In this document: piece after piece, positions 1 to 8,279 of the stretch
How positions within the stretch are numbered: position 1 is the stretch's first letter
Layout of the letters: each line of letters begins with the position of its first letter
Origin: Massiliimalia timonensis
GTDB lineage: Bacteria > Bacillota > Clostridia > Oscillospirales > Ruminococcaceae
Assembly: GCF_900186585.1 (NCBI RefSeq)
Contig: NZ_FYDD01000004.1
Span: 806,001-870,000, forward strand
Length of the DNA: 64,000 nucleotides
Reading direction: 5' to 3'
Made by a program: the position numbers and the translations under genes
The notes under the pieces: model-generated
Database searches by the model: none
What the model was told of the DNA's origin: nothing
Seen by the model: the letters and a program-made list of their open reading frames with translations, nothing else

Positions 1-400
1 ATTTTCCAGAGGCATCCTCATGTCGCAGGTTCACTGCCTGAGAAGAGATAGCGTCGCATAATTCGGTGATTGTCGCCGACTTGCTAACAATGACCGCGTC
101 TCTTTCTTCAAAATAGCTCCGGTCATTTTTGGGCGTATCAGAAGTGCCCAGAATGATAAATTTAGGCAGGTCCATGGCAAAACCGTCTAAGCTTTCTAAA
201 ACACCGACTGCATCCATGCGTACCATATTGCACTCCATTACGACAATATTTGGTTGGAATGCAAAAATTTCTTTGCGTAGCGCAGACCCGTCTTTCGGCG
301 TTGTTTTGACTAAAAAGCCGCGCTCTTCTAATATTTTGGCACAACTCACCCCAAAGTTTAACGAATCGTCCCCGAATAATACTTTAATTCTATGATACAT
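1..400 (-). CDS. spo0A: Spo0A, sporulation master response regulator (N-terminal part, cut by window edge)
   Basis: Cytoplasmic response regulator that, when phosphorylated, commits cells to sporulation. 133 codons are visible; the C-terminal DNA-binding domain lies beyond the left edge. The receiver fold is readable: acidic pair D11-D12, switch Thr T86 (motif LGTSD) and Lys K107 (motif VSKSA). Odd: where the phosphoacceptor Asp is expected (consensus VVxLDxxMP) the protein has VVMECNMV, so the residue is Glu56 (codon GAG, 233-235). The start is the ATG at 400, about 10 nt after a GGGGGA ribosome site. It lies directly downstream of spoIVB on the same strand, the usual clostridial/bacillar order, which supports Spo0A over a generic regulator. 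Identity is strong; the consequence of Glu56 is inference. Confidence 0.88.
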   Translation of the reverse strand, partial: MYHRIKVLFGDDSLNFGVSCAKILEERGFLVKTTPKDGSALRKEIFAFQPNIVVMECNMVRMDAVGVLESLDGFAMDLPKFIILGTSDTPKNDRSYFEERDAVIVSKSATITELCDAISSQAVNLRHEDASGK

Positions 401-435
401 GCTGAAATATCCCCCGATCTTTTGTTGTTATCCAA

Positions 436-464
436 ATTTTACCATATTTTACCAGAAGTTGCAA
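436..464 (-). promoter_or_regulatory. sigmaA-type promoter of spo0A
   Basis: On the minus strand, TTGCAA (459-464) and TAAAAT (436-441) are separated by exactly 17 bp, 36 bp upstream of the spo0A start codon. It lies in the spoIVB-spo0A gap, so spo0A can be transcribed separately from spoIVB. Confidence 0.65.
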
Positions 465-512
465 ATAAAACTTTTCGCCATAAAATTCAACAAACTCACA
501 GATTATGAGGAT

Positions 513-519
513 TTCGACA
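513..519 (-). promoter_or_regulatory. 0A box (Spo0A binding site)
   Basis: The minus strand reads TTGTCGAAA, containing a perfect TGTCGAA 0A-box heptamer, about 50 bp upstream of the spo0A -35 element. Autoregulation of spo0A through 0A boxes is known in Bacillus; here it is inferred from sequence and position. Confidence 0.6.
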
Positions 520-550
520 AAATATTACTTTTATTTTGGGGAAGAGAGGA

Positions 551-1756
551 TCATGATTCTAAATTTTTCGTCTGATTATACATATTTTCCGCGAATATAC
601 CATAACCTTTGGTCGAATCGTTAACAAACACATGGGTCACAGCTCCTACAATTTTTCCGTTTTGCAGGATCGGGGTGCCGCTCATTCCCTGAACGATCCC
701 GCCGGTCAGTTTGATCAGTTCCGGGTCGGTCACTTTGATCACCATATTTTTCACTTTATGGTCTTCACGGTAGTCGATATCTGTGATCTCTATTTCATAT
801 TCCTGCGTTTCATTTCCTTGGAATTTACAAAGAATACTGGCTTTCCCTTTTTTCACTTCCTGCTGAAAGGCCATAGGGTAAGTTTTATCCGTAAAATGTT
901 CCTGGAATAATGTCCCATAAATACCAGTTTCGTTATTGGTCACAATAGTGCCGATCGCTTCGCCGGTCGTAAAAACACCTAATAATTCTCCCGGAGAACC
1001 AGAAGCCCCTTTTTTGATGCTGTTAATGGTAACATCGCAGACCTCACCGGAACCGACCGGCATGATTTGCCCGGTGTCCACGTCACAGATCGCGTGTCCA
1101 AGGCCGCCAAAGACTCCGTTAGACGGGTCAATAAAGGTAATCGTTCCAATCCCAGCCGCGCTGTCACGCACCCAGATGCCGCTTTTATAGCTGCCGTCTT
1201 CCGCGGATTTCACTGGCTCTACTGTGAATTCCATTGTTTTCCCGTTACGTTCTGCTTCAATTAACACGAGTTCCCCTTTGCTTTCCTTGATGATTAGGGC
1301 GACCTCTTCGTTGTAGCTGATCTCCTTTTTATTGACGCTTAAAATAATATCGCCGGCCTTTAATCCTGCGTCTTTGCCGGGGCAAACTTTCCCGTTGTCT
1401 GTCCTTACATCAGAAAAACCGACAACGATCGCCCCGCCGGTAAACATTTTCACACCAAATGGGTTTCCGGAGGCGATCAGCTGAGGTGTCTGAGATTGGG
1501 AAACAGAAACTGATTTTACAGGGAAAATACCCAGCAAGTCCACAGAAACATTTTGTGTCCCGCCAGATTGGGAGACCGCTGATGTTTTCCCTCCAGAATA
1601 GGAGGTGTTTAAAAATGACTGTGCTAAAGAAAAGGACTTGGTATCCGCCGTATAATAACGGTCCGGAAGGTAACCATCCAAATAGATGATCCCTGAAAAA
1701 AGGGCCACCGACATTGCCGCCAGCGCCGCTGTGATTTTATGAATGAAATTTCGCAT
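551..1756 (-). CDS. spoIVB: SpoIVB, S55-family sporulation serine protease with PDZ domain
   Basis: Forespore-secreted serine peptidase that signals across the outer forespore membrane to trigger pro-sigmaK processing in Bacillus (known from the family). The 401-residue product has an N-terminal membrane anchor (about residues 8-30), a PDZ domain (about 95-175, including VCPGKDAGLKAGD) and an S55 peptidase domain with His221 (GLGHAIC) and Ser359 (QGMSGTP) matching the catalytic pair. Start chosen at the ATG at 1756: an AGAGG site sits 8 nt before it, and lies inside an upstream in-frame ATG at 1774, which is therefore less likely. It precedes spo0A. I found no convincing sigmaG promoter upstream. 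Confidence 0.93.
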   Translation of the reverse strand: MRNFIHKITAALAAMSVALFSGIIYLDGYLPDRYYTADTKSFSLAQSFLNTSYSGGKTSAVSQSGGTQNVSVDLLGIFPVKSVSVSQSQTPQLIASGNPFGVKMFTGGAIVVGFSDVRTDNGKVCPGKDAGLKAGDIILSVNKKEISYNEEVALIIKESKGELVLIEAERNGKTMEFTVEPVKSAEDGSYKSGIWVRDSAAGIGTITFIDPSNGVFGGLGHAICDVDTGQIMPVGSGEVCDVTINSIKKGASGSPGELLGVFTTGEAIGTIVTNNETGIYGTLFQEHFTDKTYPMAFQQEVKKGKASILCKFQGNETQEYEIEITDIDYREDHKVKNMVIKVTDPELIKLTGGIVQGMSGTPILQNGKIVGAVTHVFVNDSTKGYGIFAENMYNQTKNLES

Positions 1757-1849
1757 AACGCATCCTCTTTTCATTTGATTTCAATGTTATGTTACACCGA
1801 ATCATCTCGTTTATGGGTGGCAAATTTCGGGCTGGCAATGAAGGAAGGA

Positions 1850-1878
1850 TTTACAAATTTTTCATTTTCAGGTATACT
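1850..1878 (+). promoter_or_regulatory. sigmaA promoter of the GNAT gene
   Basis: TTTACA (1850-1855) and TATACT (1873-1878) with a 17-bp spacer, about 93 bp upstream of the GNAT start codon; very AT-rich leader in between. Confidence 0.65.
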
Positions 1879-1971
1879 ATAAAGGCATTATTATCTAATC
1901 AGAAAAATTAGCAAACTTGAATTTGTGGATTGAATAAATTGAATAATAAATTGGCATAAAAGGAGGTAAAT

Positions 1972-2448
1972 ATGGAATTAGCATTGAAGCACATAGATAT
2001 GGGATTTTCTTTAAAAGATGTACATCAAGATGATTTAAATGATTATTTATTTGTGGAAAAGATTTCACATAGTAAGTATATTTTTGAAAACTCTGAATTT
2101 TTGGGAGAGTATGATGAACAAATTTTGAAAGATGCTTTTTATGATAGAATTAAAATGACATTTTTCAAAAAAATACTTCTAAATAACGAGATAGTTGGCT
2201 TTTTGAGCTATGACAAAAAAGTGAATAAAATTGATAATGTACTTCTGAAAATAATGCCAAAAGTTCAAAACAAGGGTATCGGAACATGGTTTCTACAAGA
2301 ATTAAAAAAATATTCAGTACCAATTTTTCTTGTAGTTATAAAAACAAACCCTGCTCAAAATTTATATAAAAGATTAGGGTTTGAAGTTTATGAGGAAAAG
2401 AATGCATTTTTATTCTTTAAATATGAAATTGTGATTAGTGCACTATAA
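1972..2448 (+). CDS. GNAT-family N-acetyltransferase
   Basis: Probable acetyl-CoA-dependent N-acetyltransferase of 158 residues; substrate unknown. The GNAT core shows as motif A (QNKGIGTWFLQEL, about residues 100-112, the acetyl-CoA pyrophosphate loop) and motif B near the C terminus (NPAQNLYKRLGF, about residues 123-134), typical of single-domain acetyltransferases. A strong AGGAGG ribosome site lies just upstream of the ATG. Odd: the gene is far richer in A/T than its neighbours (AAA, ATA, TTT and GAT codons dominate), which suggests acquisition from a low-GC donor. It has its own promoter, and no functional partner is obvious nearby. Confidence 0.85.
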   Translation: MELALKHIDMGFSLKDVHQDDLNDYLFVEKISHSKYIFENSEFLGEYDEQILKDAFYDRIKMTFFKKILLNNEIVGFLSYDKKVNKIDNVLLKIMPKVQNKGIGTWFLQELKKYSVPIFLVVIKTNPAQNLYKRLGFEVYEEKNAFLFFKYEIVISAL

Positions 2449-2559
2449 ATACCAATTTGGCAAGGTTTTGGGATATTCCCAACAAATTAAGCTGAAAAGA
2501 TTTGCCTAGTTGAAAATTGTAAAAAATTTGAAATAATTAGAACGAGAGGAGAGAACACG

Positions 2560-2928
2560 ATGCGGGTAGGTGTGATCGGCGGCAGAAAAATCGAATCGCT
2601 TGATATTCATGAGATCATTCCATATATCCCTGCGCAGTGTTCTGAGATCGTGTCCGGGGGCGCGCAGGGGATCGACCAGCTTGCGCGGAAGATTGCTGAA
2701 GAGCTTTCTGTACCGCTGACGGAGTTTTTTCCGGATTATGAAAAATATGGGCGTGCAGCGCCGATTCGCCGAAACCAGCAGATCGTGGACTACTCGGACC
2801 TTATCATCGCCGTATGGGATGGGGAATCCAAGGGAACGAGGGATACCTTGATACGGGCTCTTAAAGCGGGAAAAGCAATCAAACCGGTGATCGTAGGCCG
2901 GAAATCGTTTTCCGGGCAATCGTTTTAA
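2560..2928 (+). CDS. SLOG/DprA-like Rossmann-fold protein
   Basis: Small 122-residue cytoplasmic protein of the SLOG superfamily (DprA/LOG-like nucleotide-binding Rossmann fold, DUF2493-type). Visible motifs are an N-terminal beta strand with VGVIGGRK, the nucleotide-binding signature VSGGAQGID (about residues 32-40) and the later WDGESKGTRDT segment (about 87-97), the usual two glycine-rich loops of the fold. SLOG proteins bind nucleotides or nucleotide-derived ligands; no specific role can be assigned here. A GAGGAGA ribosome site precedes the ATG by about 8 nt. A short stem with a T run follows at 2948-2966. Function is unproven. Confidence 0.8.
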   Translation: MRVGVIGGRKIESLDIHEIIPYIPAQCSEIVSGGAQGIDQLARKIAEELSVPLTEFFPDYEKYGRAAPIRRNQQIVDYSDLIIAVWDGESKGTRDTLIRALKAGKAIKPVIVGRKSFSGQSF

Positions 2929-2947
2929 GGCTGTCAGCCAGTTTAAC

Positions 2948-2966
2948 AAAAACGGAAGCGTTTTTT
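2948..2966 (+). terminator. Weak rho-independent terminator
   Basis: A 7-bp stem, AAAAACG paired with CGTTTTT around a GAAG loop, ends in six T residues, 20 bp after the SLOG stop codon. The stem is mostly A-T, so strength is doubtful. Confidence 0.4.
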
Positions 2967-3084
2967 GATACCCGGCAGGTCATGATAAAAAAGACAGCTT
3001 GCCGCATGATTTTATTGGAATCCATTTAAAAATTATTTTGATATGACAAAATTTTCTAGGATTGATAAGGGAGGATTTTGACAG

Positions 3085-4845
3085 ATGATCCGAAAATTTG
3101 CACATTATTATAAACCGCACTGGAAGCTGTTTACCATGGATATGATCTGTGCGTTCATTGTAGCGGCTTGTAACCTGTTTTACCCGATGATCGCAAAGAA
3201 TATTATCAACGATTATGCGCCGAATAAATTGATTCAGCAGTTGGTGTTCTGGTCGGTGGTATTGATCCTGATCTACCTGTTAAAGGCGGGATTGAGTTAT
3301 TTTATCCAGTATTACGGTCATGTCGTTGGGGTGCGGATGCAGGCAGATATGCGGCGCGACATTTTTAAAAAGCTGCAAAAACTGCCGTTTTCCTATTTTG
3401 ATAAAAACAAAACAGGAACGGTTATGTCCCGGATCATGAACGACTTGATGGACATTTCTGAATTGGCGCATCATGGCCCGGAGGATTTGTTTCTATCTAC
3501 GATTTTGCTCATTGGCGCATTCGTTATCCTGTGCACGATTAGTATCCCGCTGACGTTGATTATCTATGCGGTACTCCCGTTTGGGATATTATTCGCAATG
3601 AAGATGCGGGGAAAGATGAATGTCGCATTCAAGAAAAGCCGGGAAGAGATCGCGGAAGTAAATGCCAGTCTGGAGAACTCGATCGCGGGCATCCGTGTGT
3701 CCCGTGCTTATACCAGCAGCGAGCACGAACAGAAAAAATTTAATTTTTTTAACCATTGTTTTGAACTGGCGCGTTCCGCAGCTTATAAAATGATGGGTTA
3801 TTTCTACTCTGGAATGGGGCTTTTTACAGACCTGCTGTATGCGATCGTGCTGATCGCAGGCGGGGTGTTCCTGCTGTATGACGCTATAGACGCAGGGGAG
3901 TTTACCATGTATATCCTCTATATCAGCATGTTTTTGGACCCGATCAAACGGCTGGTAAACTTTGTCGAGCAGTATCAGAACGGGATGACTGGGTTTGAAC
4001 GGTTCCAGGAGATCATGAATGAGGAAGAAGAACCCGAAGACCCGCGCGCGGTAGACGCCGGTGTGCTGGAAGGGGACATTTGTTTTCAGCACGTCAGCTT
4101 TTCTTATGAAAATGAGGACGGGGAAAAGACGCGTCAGGAGCTTGTGATCAACGACCTATCTTTGGAGATCGAGCAGGGTACCACGGTTGCGTTGGTAGGA
4201 CCATCCGGCGGAGGAAAAACCACCCTCTGCCACTTGATTCCCCGGTTTTATGATATTACCTCTGGGAAAATCACGATCGACGGGAAAGACATCACTCTGA
4301 TGACCCGGGAATCCCTGCGCAAAAACATTGGGATGGTGGCGCAGGATGTGTTCCTGTTCACCGGGACGATCCGGGATAATATCGCATATGGGAATCTGGA
4401 GGCGACCGAGGAAGAGATCATCGAAGCGGCCAAACGGGCGAATATCCATGAATTTATCATGGCGATGGAAGATGGATACGATACCTATATTGGAGAACGC
4501 GGAGTGCGGCTGTCAGGCGGGCAGAAGCAGCGTGTTTCGATTGCGCGTGCGTTTTTGAAAAATCCGCCGATCCTGATTTTGGATGAAGCGACCTCTGCGC
4601 TGGACAACGCGACCGAGCTTCATATCCAGCGGTCGTTGGAGGAGCTTTCTGTGGGGCGTACCGCGGTGGTAGTGGCGCACCGGCTGTCCACTATTAAAAA
4701 TGCGGATAAGATCGTGGTGCTGACCAACGAAGGCATTGCAGAACAGGGAACACATCAGGAGCTGTTAGAGAAAAACGGTATCTATGCGGAGCTGTACCGG
4801 TATCAGTTTGCCGGGCAGGAGGAAAACGTCAAAGGAACATGTTAA
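3085..4845 (+). CDS. ABC exporter, fused permease and ATPase (MdlB/MsbA type)
   Basis: Half-transporter of 586 residues that should work as a homodimer, exporting an unidentified substrate across the cytoplasmic membrane. The N-terminal half holds a six-helix type-I exporter domain (about residues 15-310). The C-terminal ATPase has Walker A GPSGGGKTT (372-380, Lys378), the ABC signature LSGGQ (475-479), Walker B ILILDE (Asp500, Glu501) and the H-loop AHRLS. The start ATG follows GGGAGG by about 10 nt. No second half-transporter gene is adjacent, consistent with a homodimer. The next gene, a flavodoxin-like reductase, starts 27 bp downstream and may be co-transcribed. Drug, lipid or peptide export are all possible. 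Confidence 0.92.
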   Translation: MIRKFAHYYKPHWKLFTMDMICAFIVAACNLFYPMIAKNIINDYAPNKLIQQLVFWSVVLILIYLLKAGLSYFIQYYGHVVGVRMQADMRRDIFKKLQKLPFSYFDKNKTGTVMSRIMNDLMDISELAHHGPEDLFLSTILLIGAFVILCTISIPLTLIIYAVLPFGILFAMKMRGKMNVAFKKSREEIAEVNASLENSIAGIRVSRAYTSSEHEQKKFNFFNHCFELARSAAYKMMGYFYSGMGLFTDLLYAIVLIAGGVFLLYDAIDAGEFTMYILYISMFLDPIKRLVNFVEQYQNGMTGFERFQEIMNEEEEPEDPRAVDAGVLEGDICFQHVSFSYENEDGEKTRQELVINDLSLEIEQGTTVALVGPSGGGKTTLCHLIPRFYDITSGKITIDGKDITLMTRESLRKNIGMVAQDVFLFTGTIRDNIAYGNLEATEEEIIEAAKRANIHEFIMAMEDGYDTYIGERGVRLSGGQKQRVSIARAFLKNPPILILDEATSALDNATELHIQRSLEELSVGRTAVVVAHRLSTIKNADKIVVLTNEGIAEQGTHQELLEKNGIYAELYRYQFAGQEENVKGTC

Positions 4846-4872
4846 GATTATTTTAGTGAGGTGTTTATCAAG

Positions 4873-5490
4873 ATGAAGGTTTTGTTAGTAAACGGAAGTT
4901 CCAAAAACAATGGCTGCACAAGTGTTGCATTATCTGAAGTTGCACGTGCTTTGAGGGAAGAAGGAATTGAAACAGAAACTGTTTTCTTGGGGAATCAGCC
5001 TTTTCCGGATTGTACTGGTTGTCGAAAATGCAGGGAAATAGGGGAGTGCATATTCCACGATATAGCGAATGACCTTGCTGAGAAAGCAAAGAACTGTGAT
5101 GGCTTCGTATTTGGGTCTCCGGTTTATTATGCCCATCCAAGCGCACGGCTGCTGGCAGTTATGGACAGGGCTTTTTATTCTGGGTCTAAAAACTTTGCTT
5201 TTAAACCGGCTGCAGCTGTACTCAGCGCACGCCGCGCGGGCACAACGGCCTCTTTTGATGTGATTAATAAGCATTTTACAATTTCATCGATGCCAGTTGT
5301 TGCCTCTACTTATTGGAACCATGTGTATGGCAGGAAAGCAGAAGATGTACAGCAAGACAAAGAGGGTTTGATGACGATGTATAATATAGGAAAAAATATG
5401 GCTTGGATGATAAAGTGTTTTGCATTGGGAAAAGAAAATGGTATTTTACATCCGGACAACGAAAAGATCCTAACAGATTTTATTCGATAA
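4873..5490 (+). CDS. Flavodoxin-like NADPH-dependent FMN reductase family protein
   Basis: Cytoplasmic flavoprotein of 205 residues with the NADPH-dependent FMN reductase/flavodoxin fold. The N terminus KVLLVNGSS is the phosphate-binding loop for FMN; the central GSPVYY motif (about residue 80) is the isoalloxazine-contacting loop. A cysteine cluster (CTGCRKC, about residues 45-51) resembles iron-sulfur flavoprotein-type members, but whether it binds a cluster is not established. Start chosen at the ATG at 4873, about 10 nt after GTGAGGTG; an in-frame GTG at 4861 would sit on that ribosome site. It follows the ABC exporter closely. The substrate is unknown. Confidence 0.85.
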   Translation: MKVLLVNGSSKNNGCTSVALSEVARALREEGIETETVFLGNQPFPDCTGCRKCREIGECIFHDIANDLAEKAKNCDGFVFGSPVYYAHPSARLLAVMDRAFYSGSKNFAFKPAAAVLSARRAGTTASFDVINKHFTISSMPVVASTYWNHVYGRKAEDVQQDKEGLMTMYNIGKNMAWMIKCFALGKENGILHPDNEKILTDFIR

Positions 5491-5531
5491 TTATGGCAGA
5501 AAAACATTCTCCCAATGCGTAGGAAAGCAGA

Positions 5532-5633
5532 ATGGCAGAGATAGAGCGGGAATTTTCTAATCTTTGTATGATTGAATTGACGATAGAGCACATCAACGGG
5601 AAAGAGGCCATTGAGCTGGTGAAAAGAAAATAA
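5532..5633 (+). other. Short ORF of 33 codons, possible gene remnant
   Basis: ATG to TAA, encoding a small acidic peptide starting MAEIEREFSN and ending in a lysine/arginine tail. No clear ribosome site precedes it and no family is recognised. It sits between the flavodoxin gene and a shared terminator, so it may be the remaining C-terminal end of a deleted gene rather than an active one. Confidence 0.25.
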
Positions 5634-5640
5634 CATAAAA

Positions 5641-5677
5641 AAAGCGCCGAACTAAAAATTAGTTCGGCGCTTTTTTT
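5641..5677. terminator. Bidirectional terminator
   Basis: Perfect 11-bp stem (GCGCCGAACTA with its complement) around an AAAAT loop, flanked by a run of A on the left and T on the right. It serves the rightward genes and the leftward serA. Confidence 0.9.
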
Positions 5678-5688
5678 ATGTCCATTGG

Positions 5689-6852
5689 TTAGATCACACG
5701 GATACGAATAATTCCGTCTTCCGCAGTTAAAATATCAGTAACGCTGTCGGAAACAGTACCGCTGACATCCATCATGGTATAAGCCATTTCCTGCTTGGAG
5801 GAATTCACCATGTTTTCAATGTTGATTTGATTGTCAGACAAAACAGTGGTGATTTTAGAAATAATAGAAGGAACGTTTTTGTGGATCACACAAAGACGGG
5901 TATACTTGCTCTTTGGCATAGAAGCTGTCGGCATATTGACAGAATTTTTGATGTTTCCGTTTTCCAGATAGTCGATCAGTTCCAGCGCAGCCATTCTTGC
6001 ACAGTTGTCTTCTGATTCGGGAGTAGAAGCCCCCAAGTGCGGGAACGCAACCACGCCTGGGTGGCCGATCTGTTCATCGGTAACGAAATCAGTCACATAG
6101 CAGGATACTTTCTTTTCATCTAATGCTTCTAAAATATCAGCGGAGTCGACCAGTTCACCGCGTGCGAAGTTTAACAGCCTGACGCCATTTTTCATCATAG
6201 CGATAGATTCTGAATTGATCATGCCCTTTGTTTCTTTGTTGCACGGTACATGTACGGTGATGTAATCGCAGTTTTCATAGATCTCTTTTAAGCTGGTCGC
6301 ATGTTGGATCTTGTGAGAGAGGCCCCACGCCGCGTCTACGCTCAAATAAGGGTCATATCCATATACTTTCATGCCTAAGGCAGAAGCAGCGTTACAAACC
6401 AGTACACCGATCGCTCCAAGGCCAATTACGCCAAGGGCTTTGCCGGAGATTTCCGGGCCGACAAATTTCCCCTTGCCCTTTTCGACCAGCTTAGATACCT
6501 GATCGCCTTCACCCTTCAGGGTTTTGATCCATTCCATGGACGGAGCCACTTTTCTGGAGGAGATCAAAAGGCCGAGCAGGACCAGTTCTTTTACCGCATT
6601 GGCATTCGCGCCCGGAGTATTGAATACTACAACACCGTTTGCCGCACATTCATCGCAGGGAATGTTGTTTACCCCAGCGCCGGCTCTTGCGATCGCTTTT
6701 ACGCTTTTTGGCAGTTCCATGTCGTGCATAGAAGCGGAACGAACCATAATTGCATCTGGTTCTTCCATTTCTTCCGCCCAGCTATAAAGGTCGCGGTCAA
6801 AATTTTCCAATCCAGCCGGCGAGATTTTATTTAACAATTTGATCTGATACAT
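5689..6852 (-). CDS. serA: D-3-phosphoglycerate dehydrogenase
   Basis: NAD-dependent oxidation of 3-phosphoglycerate to 3-phosphohydroxypyruvate, the first step of serine synthesis. The 387-residue protein has the split D-2-hydroxyacid dehydrogenase fold: substrate domain with RAGAGVNNIP, NAD-binding domain with GLGAIG, Arg in LLNFARGELVD, and the catalytic His in AFPHLGAST. A C-terminal ACT domain (about residues 315-387) is the usual serine-sensing module. Start chosen at the ATG at 6852, 9 nt after GGAG; a TTG three codons upstream would crowd the ribosome site. It lies 62 bp downstream of serC on the same strand, forming a serC-serA operon. Confidence 0.93.
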   Translation of the reverse strand: MYQIKLLNKISPAGLENFDRDLYSWAEEMEEPDAIMVRSASMHDMELPKSVKAIARAGAGVNNIPCDECAANGVVVFNTPGANANAVKELVLLGLLISSRKVAPSMEWIKTLKGEGDQVSKLVEKGKGKFVGPEISGKALGVIGLGAIGVLVCNAASALGMKVYGYDPYLSVDAAWGLSHKIQHATSLKEIYENCDYITVHVPCNKETKGMINSESIAMMKNGVRLLNFARGELVDSADILEALDEKKVSCYVTDFVTDEQIGHPGVVAFPHLGASTPESEDNCARMAALELIDYLENGNIKNSVNMPTASMPKSKYTRLCVIHKNVPSIISKITTVLSDNQINIENMVNSSKQEMAYTMMDVSGTVSDSVTDILTAEDGIIRIRVI

Positions 6853-6914
6853 CAAACTCAACTCCGTTTCTTAAAATTCATACCCCGCCGGAAAAGGCAG
6901 GGCATGGAATATAT

Positions 6915-8000
6915 TTATTGGTTTTCCGCTTCAAATTTTTTCATAAATTCGATCAGCTTTTCAACACCTTCGATCGGCATTGCGTTGTAGATAGAAGCAC
7001 GCATACCGCCGACTGTGCGGTGGCCTTTCAGGTTTACAAAACCAGCTTCCACAGATTCTTTGATAAACTTTTTGTCCAAGTCTTCATCACCGGTAACAAA
7101 CGGTACGTTCATCAACGAGCGGGAATCCGGCTCTACCGTGCCTTTGAACAGTTTGGACTGATCCAAAAAGTCATACAGCAGTTTCGCTTTCTTCTGATTT
7201 AAGGCGTACATTTTGTCAATGCCGCCGATATCATTTTTGATCCATTCCAGTACCAGTTTGCAGATATAGATCGCATAGCAAGGAGGTGTGTTGTACATGG
7301 AATCATTTTTCGCATGGATCGCATAGTCGAACATGGTCGGAACTTTTTCATCCACGCCCTGGATCAAGTCTTCCCGAACGATCACGACGGTTAACCCAGC
7401 AGGTCCCATGTTTTTCTGTGCGCCTGCAAACAAAAGCCCGAATTTGGAAACGTCGACCGGTTCGGACAAAATGCAGGAACTGATGTCAGCTACCAACGGG
7501 ATATCGCCGGTATCCGGCAGTTCGCTGTAATGGGTACCGTAGATGGTGTTGTTCATGCAGATGTAAAAATAATCTGCGTCCTTACTAAAGGTAGAAGAAT
7601 CTAATTTTGGTATGTAACTAAAGGTTTTGTCAGCACTGGAGGCAACAACGTTGCATTCCCCGTATTTCTGCGCTTCGCTGTAAGCTTTTTTCGCCCACTG
7701 GCCGGTGATGACAAAATCAGCTTTGTGGTGCTTTTTCATCAGATTCATCGGGATCATAGCAAATTGAGATGAAGCGCCGCCCTGTAAAAATAATACTTTA
7801 TAATTATCTGGAATATTCAAAATTTCTCTTAACAGGGATTCACAGCCGTTGATGATCTCTTCAAAGACTTTAGATCGGTGTGACATCTCCATTACGGACT
7901 GTCCGCTTCCGTTATAATCCAGCATTTCTGAAGCTGCTCTCTTCAACACTGCTTCGGGCAGCATCGAAGGACCGGCACTGAAGTTGTAAACTCTGCTCAT
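6915..8000 (-). CDS. serC: Phosphoserine aminotransferase
   Basis: PLP-dependent enzyme converting 3-phosphohydroxypyruvate and glutamate to phosphoserine and 2-oxoglutarate; second step of serine synthesis. The 361-residue product begins with the hallmark YNFSAGPSMLP and carries the PLP-binding lysine in AGAQKNMGPAG, plus the C-terminal GHRTVGGMRASIYNA block. Length matches the family. Start chosen at the ATG at 8000, 6 nt after a strong GGAGGA; an ATG 9 codons upstream lacks a ribosome site. First gene of the serC-serA operon behind a near-consensus promoter. No phosphoserine phosphatase gene is adjacent. Confidence 0.95.
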   Translation of the reverse strand: MSRVYNFSAGPSMLPEAVLKRAASEMLDYNGSGQSVMEMSHRSKVFEEIINGCESLLREILNIPDNYKVLFLQGGASSQFAMIPMNLMKKHHKADFVITGQWAKKAYSEAQKYGECNVVASSADKTFSYIPKLDSSTFSKDADYFYICMNNTIYGTHYSELPDTGDIPLVADISSCILSEPVDVSKFGLLFAGAQKNMGPAGLTVVIVREDLIQGVDEKVPTMFDYAIHAKNDSMYNTPPCYAIYICKLVLEWIKNDIGGIDKMYALNQKKAKLLYDFLDQSKLFKGTVEPDSRSLMNVPFVTGDEDLDKKFIKESVEAGFVNLKGHRTVGGMRASIYNAMPIEGVEKLIEFMKKFEAENQ

Positions 8001-8065
8001 GTATCTTCCTCCATTCAATTTGCTCACTCTTTGTCCTGTTATCTCTCTAAAGTGAGTATATACCC

Positions 8066-8094
8066 ATTATATTTTCTTTTGCAGGTTTAGTCAA
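8066..8094 (-). promoter_or_regulatory. sigmaA promoter of serC-serA
   Basis: Minus strand TTGACT (8089-8094) and a perfect TATAAT (8066-8071) with a 17-bp spacer, about 65 bp upstream of serC. The leader is short and shows no T-box or recognised riboswitch. Confidence 0.85.
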
Positions 8095-8186
8095 TAGAAA
8101 ATTCATGATTTTGTGAAATTTTAGACAGATTATTTGAATTTGCAGGCAAAAATTTTATTTGGAAAAAGATAGTGCAGCCTTTGCTT

Positions 8187-8216
8187 GTATAAACAAGTTT
8201 CTCCGTGTCAAAAATA
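8187..8216 (+). promoter_or_regulatory. sigmaF-like promoter of the SpoIIQ-like gene
   Basis: GTATA (8187-8191) and GTCAAAAATA (8207-8216), 15 bp apart, match the forespore sigmaF consensus (GYWTA, GGNRANANTW) with one mismatch in the -10. The elements lie 64 bp upstream of the peptidase start. Inference from sequence only. Confidence 0.45.
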
Positions 8217-8279
8217 GGAGTAAACGATGAGATCTGTCAGTGGTGGAACAGATAAAAAAAGAAAAGAGGTTGTCAATCT

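Noticed and set aside
1757-1849. sigmaG promoter of spoIVB
   Set aside because: A CATAACA-like -10 was seen but no -35 at proper spacing; not reported as a feature.
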